A stretch of 5,118 nucleotides of DNA from Fibrobacteraceae bacterium (GTDB lineage: Bacteria > Fibrobacterota > Fibrobacteria > Fibrobacterales > Fibrobacteraceae). Positions 5,097 to 5,118 of the stretch are shown here, one piece after another (the stretch's first letter is position 1; every line of letters starts with the position of its first letter). The notes below the pieces were generated by a model. That model was not told the origin of the DNA and ran no database searches. It worked only from the letters and a program-made list of their open reading frames with translations. The stretch is taken from assembly GCA_021443045.1 (NCBI GenBank), contig JABUUT010000081.1, forward strand, positions 21,693 through 26,810. Reading direction: 5' to 3'. The position numbers and the translations under genes were made by a program.

Positions 5097-5118
5097 TTAG
5101 GTCCTTGGCGCAGTTGCT

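Noticed and set aside
5071..5118. C-terminal end of a - strand gene entering from the right edge
   Set aside because: Only 15 codons are visible before the stop, a second - strand frame is also open there, and no motif is recognisable. Not enough sequence to call.
1..5118. CRISPR array or insertion sequence
   Set aside because: No regularly spaced direct repeats of 25-40 bases and no transposase or integrase-like reading frame are present. The repeats seen are short palindromes and terminators.

Overview
The window most likely comes from a member of Fibrobacter or a close relative. The strongest evidence is the gene at 2723-3679, which carries the Fibrobacter succinogenes major paralogous (FISUMP) domain. 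It is followed by a secreted protein with an NADase-type glycan-binding (discoidin-like) domain. The DNA is moderately AT-rich, with a very AT-rich spacer in the middle. All convincing genes lie on the + strand and form two transcription units.

Unit A (1-1982) opens inside the C-terminal part of an SF1, Upf1/DNA2-like helicase whose 5' end lies before the window. It is followed, with good ribosome binding sites and short gaps, by a 233-residue winged-helix-like protein of unknown role and a 50-residue asparagine-rich basic protein. A strong intrinsic terminator closes the unit. Gene order and spacing say operon. A role in nucleic-acid processing or defence is possible but is inference.

The spacer (1983-2639) has two parts. 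The first (about 1983-2250) is rich in inverted and short direct repeats and resembles non-coding repeat DNA. The second is AT-rich and holds two stacked promoter candidates: a TTGACA-17-TATATT site and, about 70 bases downstream, a near-perfect sigma-54 (-24/-12) site. The sigma-54 site runs directly into a tract of nine G.

Unit B (2640-4927) starts with a possible 28-codon ORF whose stop overlaps the next start (ATGA). It continues with the membrane-anchored FISUMP protein and the exported glycan-binding-domain protein, and ends in a terminator hairpin closely related in sequence to the one closing unit A. Both main products look envelope-directed, so unit B is probably a cell-surface operon, possibly under sigma-54 control.

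The right end (4928-5118) has no convincing gene. It contains a CCCGGG palindromic intergenic repeat with a partial second copy and a small hairpin. No tRNA, rRNA, CRISPR array, transposase or integrase is visible.
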